Assembly (NCBI GenBank): GCA_018335615.1
Contig: JAGXRS010000141.1
Span: 1-5,483, forward strand
Direction of reading: 5' to 3'
Source of the DNA: Hydrogenophaga sp.
GTDB taxonomy: Bacteria; Pseudomonadota; Gammaproteobacteria; Burkholderiales; Burkholderiaceae_C
DNA: 5,483 nucleotides
In this document: positions 1 to 5,483 of the stretch, piece by piece
How positions within the stretch are numbered: the first letter of the stretch is position 1
Layout: every line of letters begins with the position of its first letter
Translations under genes and position numbers: made by a program
The notes under the pieces: model-generated
What the model was told of the DNA's origin: nothing
What the model saw: the letters and a program-made list of their open reading frames with translations, nothing else
Databases searched by the model: none

Positions 1-494
1 GCTTCGGTGCCGTGGTGCATGTGCCGTCGCTCGACGACCCGCGGGCGCAGAAGCTGCTGGGTGGGTTGGGGGTGGAGCCGCTGGAGCACGGGTTTGACGC
101 CGCGGCTTTCCACCGCGCCCTGCAGCTGCGCCGCGCCAGCATCAAACAGGTGCTGCTCGCCGGTGACATTGTGGTGGGCGTGGGCAACATCTACGCGTCC
201 GAGGCGCTCTTCATGGCCGGCATTCGCCCCACCCTTCGGGCCGACCGATTGAGCAAGCCCCGCGCGACCCGGCTGCACGCGGCCATCGTCAAGGTGCTGA
301 ACCGGGCCGTGGCCCTGGGTGGCAGCACACTGCGCGACTTCTCCAGCGCTGAGGGGCAGAGCGGCTATTTCCAGCTGGACGCCATGGTGTACGGGCGCCA
401 GGGGTTGCCGTGCCGGGTGTGCGAAACGGTCATCAAGTCCATCCGCCAGGGGCAGCGGTCGACCTTTTTCTGCGCGGTCTGCCAAAAGGCCTGA
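1..494 (+). CDS. mutM: Formamidopyrimidine-DNA glycosylase (Fpg/MutM), C-terminal part, 5' end outside window
   Basis: Bifunctional DNA glycosylase/AP lyase that excises 8-oxoguanine and ring-opened purines opposite C in base excision repair. The reading frame is already open at base 3 and gives 163 visible residues ending in TGA at 492-494. Family length is about 270, so roughly the first 108 residues are missing, including the catalytic N-terminal Pro-Glu. What is visible matches the family: the helix-two-turn-helix region with VVGVGNIYASEALF (about 172-213), the GGSTLRDF lesion-recognition loop (about 319-342), the GYFQ...VYGR segment (about 361-399), and a C-terminal zinc finger. The finger is C-x2-C-x16-C-x2-C, with cysteine codons at 411, 420, 471 and 480, and carries the QRSTFFC strand that contacts DNA. 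No frameshift or missing key residue is seen in this part. The next gene starts 91 bp downstream on the same strand. Identification is secure. Confidence 0.96.
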   Translation, partial: FGAVVHVPSLDDPRAQKLLGGLGVEPLEHGFDAAAFHRALQLRRASIKQVLLAGDIVVGVGNIYASEALFMAGIRPTLRADRLSKPRATRLHAAIVKVLNRAVALGGSTLRDFSSAEGQSGYFQLDAMVYGRQGLPCRVCETVIKSIRQGQRSTFFCAVCQKA

Positions 495-552
495 GCCTGT
501 CGCGCCCATGGCCCCGTTCGGCTGCGCGGCCCCCCGAGGCACGAAAGCGCGG

Positions 553-561
553 TGCTATATT
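553..561 (+). promoter_or_regulatory. Candidate extended -10 promoter for the GTPase-mutY pair
   Basis: TGCTATATT reads as an extended -10 element: TGn followed by TATATT, five of six matches to TATAAT. It lies in a short AT-richer island within very GC-rich DNA. No convincing -35 hexamer sits 16-18 bp upstream, where the sequence is C-rich, which is compatible with an extended -10 promoter. Transcription would begin near base 568 and leave an untranslated leader of about 18 bases before the ATG at 586. This is a prediction from consensus only; read-through from mutM could also transcribe the downstream genes. Confidence 0.45.
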
Positions 562-573
562 GAACTGATCAAT
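559..573 (+). promoter_or_regulatory. Small imperfect palindrome overlapping the promoter, possible operator
   Basis: ATTGA-ACTGA-TCAAT is an inverted repeat centred on base 566. Six of the seven symmetric base pairs match, and only 564/568 fails. It overlaps the last bases of the -10-like element and the predicted transcription start, where a bound repressor would block initiation. The arms are only 5 bp, so chance is a real alternative, and I do not recognise it as the site of a named regulator. Confidence 0.25.
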
Positions 574-585
574 GAGAAACAGCCC

Positions 586-2529
586 ATGAGTTTCAATCAG
601 GACTTCGACCAACACGCTGTGTGGCGCAAGCAGTTTGCCTTGCGGCTCAAGCTTCTGTCGGAGTGGCTCACCGACCACGACCTGATGGAGGCCGGCGTGC
701 GCGAGCGGCTGGACCAGCTGCATGTGCAGGTGAAGAACGACAAGATCATGGTCGCCTTCGTCGCCGAATTTTCCCGGGGCAAGTCCGAACTGATCAACGC
801 GGTGTTCTTCGCCGGTTACGGTCGGCGCATCATGCCGGCGAGCGCCGGGCGCACCACCATGTGCCCGACGGAGCTGGGGTATGACGCCGATGTGCCGCCC
901 TGCCTGCGCCTGCTGCCGATCGAGACCCGGTTGCAGTCGCAGTCGCTGCTGGACTGGCGCAACGCGCCCGACAAATGGGAGCGGGTCGATCTGGACGTGA
1001 ACGATCCCCAGCAACTGGCCCGTGCCATCCAGAAGGTGGCCGAGGTGCGGCGCGTCACCCAGGCCGAGGCGGCGGCGCTGGGTTTCTGGCACGAGGATGC
1101 CCCCGAAGACAACCCGCTGGCTGGCGCTGACGGCCTGATCGAGGTGCCCAAGTGGCGCCACGCGCTGATCAACATGGCGCACCCGCTGCTCAAGCAGGGG
1201 TTGGTGATCCTGGACACGCCGGGGCTCAACGCGATCGGCGCGGAGCCCGAACTCACCGTGAGCCTCCTGCCGCAGGCGCACGCGGTGGTGTTCATCCTGG
1301 CCGCTGACACCGGCGTGACCAAGTCGGACCTGACGATCTGGCGTCAGCACCTGTCCGTGCTCGGCGAAGGCCGGGATTCGCGCCTGGTGGTGCTCAACAA
1401 GATCGACACCATGTGGGACGCGCTGAGCGCACCCGAGCAGGTGCAGCTGCAGATCGCCTCGCAGCGCAGCGATTCGGCCGACATCCTGGGCCTGTCGCCG
1501 CAGCAGGTGCTGGCCGTGTCGGCGCAGAAGGGCCTGCTGGCCAAGGTCAGCGGCGACGCACCGCTGCTGCAGGCGAGCAACCTGCTGGAACTGGAGAACG
1601 CGCTGGGCGCGGGTCTGCTGGGGCAGCGCCGCCAGATTCTGGGCGCCGCCGTGGCCAACGGCATCCAGTTGCTGCGCCAAGAAACCGGGCGGCTCGTGCA
1701 CATCCGGGCGCGCGACCTGGTGGAACAGATGCAGGAACTGGAAGGGCTGCGGGGCAAGAACGCGGGCGTGATCAAGCAGATGCGGCTGCGCATCGAACAG
1801 GAGCAGGCCGAGTTCGACGCCAGCGGCGCCCGGATCCAGGCGGTGCGCTCGGTCCATCTGCGCCTGCTCAAAGAACTGTTCGCGATTCTGAGCACCACCC
1901 ACCTCAAAACCGAGGTGGCCGAGCTCGCCCGCGCGCTCAGGCAGCCGGGCATCAAGCTGGGTGTGAAGCGGGCCTACGCCATCACCTTTGATCACCTGCG
2001 CCGCGACCTGACGCGCGCGCACCAGCTCGCCGCTGAAATCCAGGCCATGCTGGAGGGCAGCTTCAAGGGGCTGAACGCCGAGTACGGATTTTCCCTGCAG
2101 GCACCCGCGCTGCCCCAGCTCACCCGTTATGTGCGCGACCTGGAACTGGTCGAGAAGAGCCACCTGCAGTACCTCAGCCTGGGCAATACCTTGCGCCTGG
2201 CGCAGCCGGAATATGGCGAGCGTCTGGCGCGTGCGCTCATGAGCCGTCTGCGCGTCGTGTACGACACAGCGGTGAACGAGGTGGAGCTCTGGAACAAATC
2301 GTCGGCGGCCCAGCTGGACGCCCAGTTGCGCGAGCGTCGTCGCAATTTCACCCGCCGCATCGAGGCGGTGGCGCGCATCCAGCAGGCAGCAGGGGGGCTG
2401 GACGAGCGTATCCGCGAACTGCAGTCCCAGCAGTCCGAGCTGAACCAGCTGGACGCCAAGCTGGCCGAACTCACCGACCACCTGTTGACCGCTCCAGAAG
2501 AAAAAAGCGCCGAAGCCGTCGCAGCATGA
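586..2529 (+). CDS. Dynamin-like large GTPase, function unknown
   Basis: A 647-residue GTPase of the bacterial dynamin-like type. The G motifs are clear: P-loop AEFSRGKS (residues 60-67; G65, K66, S67), switch threonines in RTTMCPTE (T90/T91), DTPG (210-213), NKID (271-274) and a possible G5 at S312-A313. The gap of about 115 residues between G2 and G3 is longer than in small GTPases. Beyond the G domain the protein is helical and rich in charged residues and Leu, with likely coiled coils around 372-425 and 566-640, as expected for a dynamin stalk. I see no clear transmembrane segment or signal peptide. The first P-loop glycine is replaced by A60. The ATG at 586 is chosen because the longer in-frame version (from 319) would lie inside mutM; a weak GAGA lies 8 bases upstream of it. 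The stop overlaps the mutY start. Family members are linked to membrane remodelling; the specific role here is unknown. Confidence 0.88.
   Translation: MSFNQDFDQHAVWRKQFALRLKLLSEWLTDHDLMEAGVRERLDQLHVQVKNDKIMVAFVAEFSRGKSELINAVFFAGYGRRIMPASAGRTTMCPTELGYDADVPPCLRLLPIETRLQSQSLLDWRNAPDKWERVDLDVNDPQQLARAIQKVAEVRRVTQAEAAALGFWHEDAPEDNPLAGADGLIEVPKWRHALINMAHPLLKQGLVILDTPGLNAIGAEPELTVSLLPQAHAVVFILAADTGVTKSDLTIWRQHLSVLGEGRDSRLVVLNKIDTMWDALSAPEQVQLQIASQRSDSADILGLSPQQVLAVSAQKGLLAKVSGDAPLLQASNLLELENALGAGLLGQRRQILGAAVANGIQLLRQETGRLVHIRARDLVEQMQELEGLRGKNAGVIKQMRLRIEQEQAEFDASGARIQAVRSVHLRLLKELFAILSTTHLKTEVAELARALRQPGIKLGVKRAYAITFDHLRRDLTRAHQLAAEIQAMLEGSFKGLNAEYGFSLQAPALPQLTRYVRDLELVEKSHLQYLSLGNTLRLAQPEYGERLARALMSRLRVVYDTAVNEVELWNKSSAAQLDAQLRERRRNFTRRIEAVARIQQAAGGLDERIRELQSQQSELNQLDAKLAELTDHLLTAPEEKSAEAVAA
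2526..2529 (+). promoter_or_regulatory. ATGA start/stop overlap coupling the GTPase gene to mutY
   Basis: The mutY ATG (2526-2528) overlaps the GTPase TGA (2527-2529) in a four-base ATGA. No strong Shine-Dalgarno sequence precedes it; only a weak GAAG lies in the preceding 20 bases. This arrangement usually means that ribosomes finishing the first gene re-initiate on the second, so mutY expression probably depends on translation of the GTPase gene. Confidence 0.75.
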
Positions 2530-3629
2530 AGGCGCCGCTGACCACATCGGGCCCTGGCCTGCCACTCGACTTTGCCCGCCGGCTGATCGACTGGCAACGT
2601 TGCCATGGCCGCAGTGCGCTGCCCTGGCAGCACACCCATGACCCGTACCGGGTCTGGCTGTCCGAGGTGATGCTGCAGCAGACCCAGGTGAGCACCGTGC
2701 TCCATTACTATCCGCGGTTCCTGGCACGTTTTCCCGACGTGCAGCGCCTGGCCGCTGCCACGCCCGACGAGGTGATGGCGCTGTGGAGCGGCCTGGGCTA
2801 TTACAGCCGGGCTCGAAACCTGCACCGTTGCGCACAGGTGGTGGTGCAGGAGCATGGCGGCGTGTTTCCGGCCCGTGCCGAGCTGTTGCAGGCCCTCCCG
2901 GGTATCGGGGCTTCCACGGCCGCCGCCATTGCGGCGTTCTGCCACGGCGAGCGTGTGTCCATTGCCGACGGCAATGTGCGGCGCGTGCTGGCCCGGCTGT
3001 TGGCCTTTGACGGGGACCTGGCGCGGCCCGCCAGTCAGCGTGCGCTGTGGGATCTGGCCCAGGCCCTGCTGCCCGAGCAGCCGACACACGCCGACATGAC
3101 GGCCCACACCCAGGGCCTGATGGACCTGGGTGCCACGGTGTGCACCCGCACCCGTCCGCAGTGCGAACGCTGCCCGGTGGCGGGTCTGTGCCAGGCACGG
3201 GCGAGTGGCACCATCGACCGCTTTCCCGTCAAATCCCGCACGCTCAAGCGCCGCCACGAGAGCTGGTGGTTGCTGTTGCTGCAGCACCGCGATGCGCACG
3301 GTGTCACGCGTTGGTGGCTGCAGCGGCGTCCGGCACCGGGCATCTGGGCGGGCCTGTTCTGCCCGCCGGTGTTCGAGAGCGAAACAGCGTTGCGCGCTGG
3401 TCTGCCCCCGGCGCTGGTGGATCGCCTGGCGCCGCAGGCGGCGGTGGCACACAGCCTGACGCACCGCGAACTGAGGCTGCATCCGTGCGTGCTGGCATGC
3501 GATGGCCCGGGAACACCTGAGCTGGCGGCCTGGTCCGACCCGGCGGGCCAATGGGTCGATGCCGCAGCGCTGGCCGAGCATGGTTTGCCTGCGCCGGTGC
3601 GCTTGCTGCTGGCGCCACCGGACGCTTGA
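2526..3629 (+). CDS. mutY: Adenine DNA glycosylase MutY
   Basis: Removes adenine mispaired with 8-oxoguanine (or G), preventing G:C to T:A transversions; the partner of MutM in the GO system. The protein has 367 residues, near the family's usual 350-370. Visible in order: SEVMLQQTQV with catalytic E47, LWSGLGYYSRARNL (about 86-99), a helix-hairpin-helix LPGIGASTAAAI with S130 in the position that is Lys in bifunctional relatives, and IADGNVRRVLAR with catalytic D148. The [4Fe-4S] cluster loop follows as C206-x6-C213-x2-C216-x5-C222. The C-terminal NUDIX-like domain that reads 8-oxoG on the opposite strand shows LQRRPAPGIWAGL (around 272) and HSLTH (309-313). All key residues are present, so the enzyme should be active. 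It starts inside the stop codon of the GTPase gene and converges with rapZ downstream. Confidence 0.97.
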   Translation: MKAPLTTSGPGLPLDFARRLIDWQRCHGRSALPWQHTHDPYRVWLSEVMLQQTQVSTVLHYYPRFLARFPDVQRLAAATPDEVMALWSGLGYYSRARNLHRCAQVVVQEHGGVFPARAELLQALPGIGASTAAAIAAFCHGERVSIADGNVRRVLARLLAFDGDLARPASQRALWDLAQALLPEQPTHADMTAHTQGLMDLGATVCTRTRPQCERCPVAGLCQARASGTIDRFPVKSRTLKRRHESWWLLLLQHRDAHGVTRWWLQRRPAPGIWAGLFCPPVFESETALRAGLPPALVDRLAPQAAVAHSLTHRELRLHPCVLACDGPGTPELAAWSDPAGQWVDAAALAEHGLPAPVRLLLAPPDA

Positions 3630-3649
3630 GAGCCCGAGCGCGGGGGCTC
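3630..3649. terminator. GC-rich hairpin in the convergent gap, possible bidirectional terminator
   Basis: GAGCCC (3630-3635) pairs with GGGCTC (3644-3649) around an 8-base loop; an alternative stem pairs CGAGC (3635-3639) with GCTCG (3646-3650). It begins immediately after the mutY stop and lies 6 bases from the end of rapZ, so it could serve both transcripts. There is no U-tract in either direction, so classical intrinsic termination is uncertain. Confidence 0.4.
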
Positions 3650-3655
3650 GTCCGT

Positions 3656-4573
3656 TCAGGGCGCGGCGTCTGGGCTGGGTGGGCGCTGCGGCCAGGCATC
3701 CATTTCGCGGTGGCGCACCCGCGTCGACCATTCCCGGCCGAATACCTGCCCCAGTTGCTCCGCCAGGTACACCGAGCGGTGCTGGCCACCCGTGCAGCCG
3801 ATGGCCACGGTGACATAGCTGCGGTGGTCGCGCAGCATGTGCGGCATCCAGTGGCGCAGAAAGGCCGTCACCTGGTCTTGCATCGCCACCACCTCCGGCT
3901 GGGAAGCCAGGTACTCGGCCACCGGTGCATCGCGACCGCTCATGGGCCTGAGCGTCGGTTCGTAGTGCGGGTTGGGCAGCATGCGCACGTCGAACACGAA
4001 ATCGGCGTCCATGGGAATGCCGCGCTTGAACGCGAACGAGGCGAACACCAGCGTGAGCGGTGCCTGCGTAGCGCCCAGCAGATCCTTGATCTGGCTGCGC
4101 AACTGCGCCGGGCGGATGAGGCTGGTGTCCAGCACCAGGGCCTTGTCGCGCAACTCGGCGAGCAGCTCGCGTTCGTGTTCGATGGCGTCGGTCAGCGCCC
4201 GGTTCTGGTCGTTGGCCGTCTCCCGCGACAGCGGGTGCATGCGGCGTGTTTCGGAAAACCGGCGCACCAGGGTCTCGGTGGTGGCGTCCAGGAACACCGT
4301 GGTCAGGTTCACCCGGCGGCTGGGGTGCTGCTGCAGCAGGGCCAGGCGCTGGGGCAGGCCGGGCAGCGAGGCGGCGCTGCGCACGTCCATGGCAATGGCC
4401 ACGTTGGTGGCCTGGTGGCTGTTTTCCAGTCCGACGAAGGCCTCCAGCAACTCGGGTGGCAGGTTGTCGACGCAATAGAAGCCGATGTCTTCCAGCGCCG
4501 TCAGCGCCACGGACTTGCCCGAGCCGGACATGCCGGTGATCAGAACCAGCTGGATGGTGGACGTGGGGGTCAT
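3656..4573 (-). CDS. rapZ: RapZ family nucleotide-binding protein (YvcJ/YhbJ)
   Basis: A P-loop protein of the RapZ/YvcJ family, 305 residues from the chosen start. In E. coli RapZ binds glucosamine-6-phosphate and directs RNase E to the sRNA GlmZ, controlling GlmS and cell-wall precursor supply; in other bacteria the role is less clear. The N-terminal domain has Walker A GMSGSGKS (14-21), DNLPPELL (36-43) and RRFSETRRMHPL (104-115). The C-terminal domain has FDVRMLPNPHYEPTLRPMSG (194-213, H203) and IGCTGGQHRSVY (258-269; C260, T261, G262, R266), which match the E. coli GlcN6P-binding positions H190, T248, G249 and R253. The C-terminus lacks the E. coli basic residues. An upstream in-frame ATG at 4606 would add 11 residues and overlap recN. 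The ATG at 4573 is preferred because it sits 7 bp after the recN stop and gives a family-like N-terminus. Probably co-transcribed with recN. Confidence 0.95.
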   Translation of the reverse strand: MTPTSTIQLVLITGMSGSGKSVALTALEDIGFYCVDNLPPELLEAFVGLENSHQATNVAIAMDVRSAASLPGLPQRLALLQQHPSRRVNLTTVFLDATTETLVRRFSETRRMHPLSRETANDQNRALTDAIEHERELLAELRDKALVLDTSLIRPAQLRSQIKDLLGATQAPLTLVFASFAFKRGIPMDADFVFDVRMLPNPHYEPTLRPMSGRDAPVAEYLASQPEVVAMQDQVTAFLRHWMPHMLRDHRSYVTVAIGCTGGQHRSVYLAEQLGQVFGREWSTRVRHREMDAWPQRPPSPDAAP

Positions 4574-4580
4574 GGGCGCT

Positions 4581-5483
4581 TCAGGGCGTGAGGAGTTCGC
4601 GCGCATGGGCCATGGACACTTCTGAGCGGTCGCTGCCGCCCAGCATGCGCGCCAGCTCGCTCACGCGCGATGTGTGGTCGATGGCGCGCACCTGGCTCAC
4701 CGTCTGCGCGCCCGAGCGCTGCTTGCTCACCAGCAGGTGCTGGTCGGCGCAGGCAGCCACTTGCGGCAGGTGGGTCACCGCGAGCACCTGGCGGTCGTGG
4801 CCGAGCTGTCGCAGCAGCTGGCCCACGGTGTGCGCCACGGCTCCGCCGATGCCCGCGTCCACCTCGTCAAAGATCAGCGTGGGCGCCTGGCCCAGACGGC
4901 TGGTGACGACGGAAATGGCCAGCGCGATGCGCGAGAGTTCACCGCCAGAGGCCACTTTGCCCACCGGGCGTGGCGTCACACCGCTGTGCCCCGCCACCAG
5001 AAATTCCACCTGTTCCCAACCGTGTGCCTGGGGTTCGTCCAGCTGCTGCAGCGCCACCTCGAAACGGCCGCCCTGCATGCCCAGCGTCTGCATGGTGTCG
5101 CTCACCGCCTGGGACAACCGGGGCGCCGCCTGCTGGCGCAGCCGGGTCAGGGTTTTCAGCTCGGCGGTGAAGGCCGTCCAGGACTGCCGCTCCTGCTCTT
5201 CAAGCGCGGCCAGGTCCAGCGCTTCGTCGATCTGGTCGAGTTCGGCCTTCCATTGCGCGTGCAGCTCGGCGAGTTCCTCCGGCGGGCGTCGGTAGCGGCG
5301 GGCCAGCGACACCCATTGCGACAAGCGCTCGTCCAGCGTCGCCAGGCTGGACGGGTCCAGCTCGGTGTGGCGGGCGTACTGGTGCAGCCCGTGCACGCTG
5401 TCCTGCACCTGGGCAACGGCGCTCTCCAGCGCCTCGATGGCGCTGGCGAACTGTGGCTCGATGGCGCGGTGGGCTTGCAGGGC
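4581..5483 (-). CDS. recN: DNA repair protein RecN, C-terminal part, 5' end outside window
   Basis: SMC-like ATPase that acts early in recombinational repair of DNA double-strand breaks. The frame stays open to the window edge and gives 300 residues, a little over half of the usual roughly 550; the N-terminal Walker A half is missing. The visible part begins in the long coiled coil (about 5100-5480, with many Glu, Gln, Leu and Ala). It continues into the C-terminal ATPase lobe: signature ASGGELSR (4929-4952), Walker B TLIFDEVD (4857-4880) with catalytic Glu codon 4863-4865, the D-loop region AGIGG, and the H-loop AVTHLPQVAA (His codon 4770-4772). The family-typical end SELARMLGG then AHARELL follows. 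An apparent start at 5408 is an internal GTG (Val), not the real beginning. The stop lies 7 bp before rapZ. In many bacteria recN is SOS-induced; its promoter lies outside this window. Confidence 0.96.
   Translation of the reverse strand, partial: ALQAHRAIEPQFASAIEALESAVAQVQDSVHGLHQYARHTELDPSSLATLDERLSQWVSLARRYRRPPEELAELHAQWKAELDQIDEALDLAALEEQERQSWTAFTAELKTLTRLRQQAAPRLSQAVSDTMQTLGMQGGRFEVALQQLDEPQAHGWEQVEFLVAGHSGVTPRPVGKVASGGELSRIALAISVVTSRLGQAPTLIFDEVDAGIGGAVAHTVGQLLRQLGHDRQVLAVTHLPQVAACADQHLLVSKQRSGAQTVSQVRAIDHTSRVSELARMLGGSDRSEVSMAHARELLTP

Noticed and set aside
495..552. Possible mutM terminator in the GC-rich gap
   Set aside because: Only 4-bp stems (GGCC at 510-513 with 528-531) could be drawn and there is no T-tract, so there is not enough support to call a terminator.
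319..585. In-frame N-terminal extension of the GTPase by 89 residues
   Set aside because: It lies largely inside mutM in another frame and its sequence is Arg/Ser/Cys/Ala-rich without family resemblance. The ATG at 586 has a suitable leader and begins a plausible N-terminus.
433..3198. A 921-codon open frame on the minus strand, antisense to the mutM end, the whole GTPase gene and half of mutY
   Set aside because: Its protein is low-complexity in character (rich in Arg, Ala, Pro, Gly, His and Gln) with no recognisable domain, while the opposite strand encodes proteins with intact motifs. Long antisense frames are expected in GC-rich genes because stop codons are rare there.
2127..4475. A 782-codon minus-strand open frame crossing mutY, the convergent gap and rapZ
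   Set aside because: It runs through three real features, is in a different frame from rapZ, and has the Arg/Ala/Gly/Pro-rich composition of a GC-rich shadow frame.
3551..4591. A 346-codon plus-strand open frame antisense to rapZ
   Set aside because: rapZ on the other strand has all family motifs; this frame shows Gly/His/Gln/Ala-rich shadow composition and no domain.
1..5483. Search for a novel defence system, mobile element, CRISPR array, non-coding RNA or tRNA
   Set aside because: Genes cover nearly the whole window and four of five are familiar housekeeping families. No spaced direct repeats, terminal inverted repeats or cloverleaf-like segment was seen by eye. Although dynamin-like proteins occur in some antiviral contexts, the repair-gene neighbourhood gives no support for that here.

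Overview
This is a high-GC, gene-dense chromosomal window with ordinary housekeeping content. It holds five protein-coding genes, two of them cut by the window edges, and almost no spacer DNA. The protein motifs, GC-rich codon use and gene content suggest a betaproteobacterium, most likely in Burkholderiales and perhaps Comamonadaceae. That placement is inferred from general resemblance, not from a search.

Plus strand (1-3629): the window opens inside mutM/fpg, encoding formamidopyrimidine (8-oxoguanine) DNA glycosylase, of which the C-terminal part with the zinc finger is present. A 91-bp gap carries an extended -10 promoter-like element overlapped by a small imperfect palindrome. It is followed by a 647-residue dynamin-like large GTPase, whose stop codon overlaps the start of mutY in an ATGA. 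mutY is the adenine DNA glycosylase with an iron-sulfur cluster. MutM and MutY are two arms of the 'GO' defence against 8-oxoguanine: MutM removes the lesion opposite C, and MutY removes A mispaired opposite it. An uncharacterised membrane-remodelling-type GTPase sits between them and is probably translated together with mutY. This is the most interesting feature of the window.

A 26-bp convergent gap (3630-3655) holds a short GC-rich hairpin and separates the two gene groups.

Minus strand (5483-3656): recN (C-terminal part of the SMC-like double-strand-break repair ATPase) is followed after 7 bp by rapZ, a P-loop protein with a GlcN6P-binding C-terminal domain. The close spacing suggests one transcript. 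RapZ keeps its nucleotide- and sugar-phosphate-binding motifs but lacks the lysine/arginine tail that E. coli RapZ uses to bind small RNA.

Three of the five genes (mutM, mutY, recN) serve DNA repair. I found no mobile element, tRNA, rRNA, CRISPR array or phage gene. Several very long antisense open frames are present, but they look like by-products of GC-rich codon use.
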